A stretch of DNA of 39,986 nt from Spirochaetales bacterium (lineage in GTDB: Bacteria; Spirochaetota; Spirochaetia; DAHUYW01), in contig DAHUYW010000037.1 in the NCBI GenBank assembly GCA_027306915.1, positions 1 through 39,986 on the forward strand, in the 5' to 3' direction. Position numbers and translations under genes: made by a program. Below are positions 39,864 to 39,986 of the stretch, in pieces. The notes under the pieces are model-generated. The model was given only the letters and a program-made list of their open reading frames with translations. It searched no databases and was not told the origin of the DNA. How positions within the stretch are numbered: the stretch's first letter is position 1; each line of letters begins with the position of its first letter.

Positions 39864-39986
39864 GTCGCGCGTACTCGCGCGCTTTGGAGTCGCGCGTAGT
39901 CGCGCGCGTTTACGCCGCGACCTTGCGGCGGGCCGAGATCGCTTGATAGGATCTCGGCCTTTTTCTAGCGCGTACGCGCGCGTTTT
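39864..39986. repeat. Cluster of CGCG-rich palindromic repeats
   Basis: Three related units lie at 39864-39885, 39889-39911 and 39966-39986 (to the window edge). The first two each carry CGCGCG-TA(C/G)T-CGCGCG (stems 39866-39871/39876-39881 and 39891-39896/39901-39906); the third is the palindrome GCGCGTACGCGC (39968-39979). All are followed within a few bases by TTT or TTTT. The array may continue beyond the window. Confidence 0.75.
39931..39964 (+). terminator. Strong rho-independent terminator on the plus strand
   Basis: GGCCGAGATC (39931-39940) pairs perfectly with GATCTCGGCC (39950-39959) around a 9-nt loop, followed by TTTTT. The nearest annotated plus-strand gene, csrA, ends 2.5 kb upstream, so the transcript it ends is not identified. 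Confidence 0.85.

Noticed and set aside
1..39986. tRNA and rRNA genes
   Set aside because: No T-loop (GGTTCRANNCC) or acceptor-stem pattern and no rRNA-like sequence was found in any intergenic stretch.

Overview
The window looks like chromosomal DNA of a GC-rich, motile, free-living spirochaete (Spirochaetota, Treponema/Spirochaeta-like). This is inferred from gene content: flhF-flhG-whiG-type motility genes with a FapA protein, a flgN-flgK-flgL-fliW-csrA operon, a Maf-like DUF115 glycosyltransferase, and small conserved genes of spirochaete type. No rRNA, tRNA, CRISPR array, insertion sequence or prophage was seen. GC content was judged by eye, not computed.

Layout. (1) 1-7365, plus strand: tail of a flagellar operon with flhF (truncated by the window edge), flhG, a two-helix acidic membrane protein, whiG/fliA sigma factor, a Jag_N-FapA fusion, a short basic protein with a G9 tract, a SwrB-like protein and an orphan CheA. 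(2) 7366-11453, minus strand: a terminator and a densely structured 3' region, then the DUF115 glycosyltransferase and a class B PBP with one PASTA domain. (3) 11608-12962, plus: a LysM/M23 peptidase and a 44-residue membrane protein. (4) 12978-15740, minus: secA. (5) 15741-18660: an intergenic region with a perfect 22-bp direct repeat abutting a clear promoter, then a lipoprotein and the NAD(P)HX repair enzyme. (6) 18661-22829: a small membrane protein, glgC (minus), a Gfo/Idh/MocA oxidoreductase and about 0.9 kb without a convincing gene. (7) 22868-26465, plus: mrfA-mrfB, the helicase-exonuclease pair known in Bacillus subtilis for mitomycin C repair. (8) 26530-31469, minus: lipoate-ligase-like gene, exported GH3 hexosaminidase, GNAT protein and glgA, apparently one operon. 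(9) 31514-32989, plus: an exported transglutaminase-like/TPR protein. (10) 33017-37427, plus: a sigma-28-type promoter followed by flgN, flgK, flgL, fliW and csrA. (11) 37396-39821, minus: an 87-residue protein, tsaE (apparent CTG start), tsaB and a PAS/HD-GYP protein in overlapping order. (12) 39822-39986: promoter of that operon, GC-rich palindromic repeats and a plus-strand terminator with no gene in front of it.

How the parts connect. WhiG from region 1 is the likely reader of the promoter at 33017, which drives hook-junction proteins, their chaperone and the FliW-CsrA switch. FlhF-FlhG set flagellar placement and number, and the DUF115 enzyme probably glycosylates flagellin. GlgC and GlgA make glycogen but lie about 6 kb apart in separate transcripts. 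Several vegetative promoters share a recognisable form (TTGAC- or close, 17-bp spacer, TAnnnT). Three genes without a Shine-Dalgarno sequence have such a -10 only 6-9 nt before the start codon, which suggests leaderless mRNAs.
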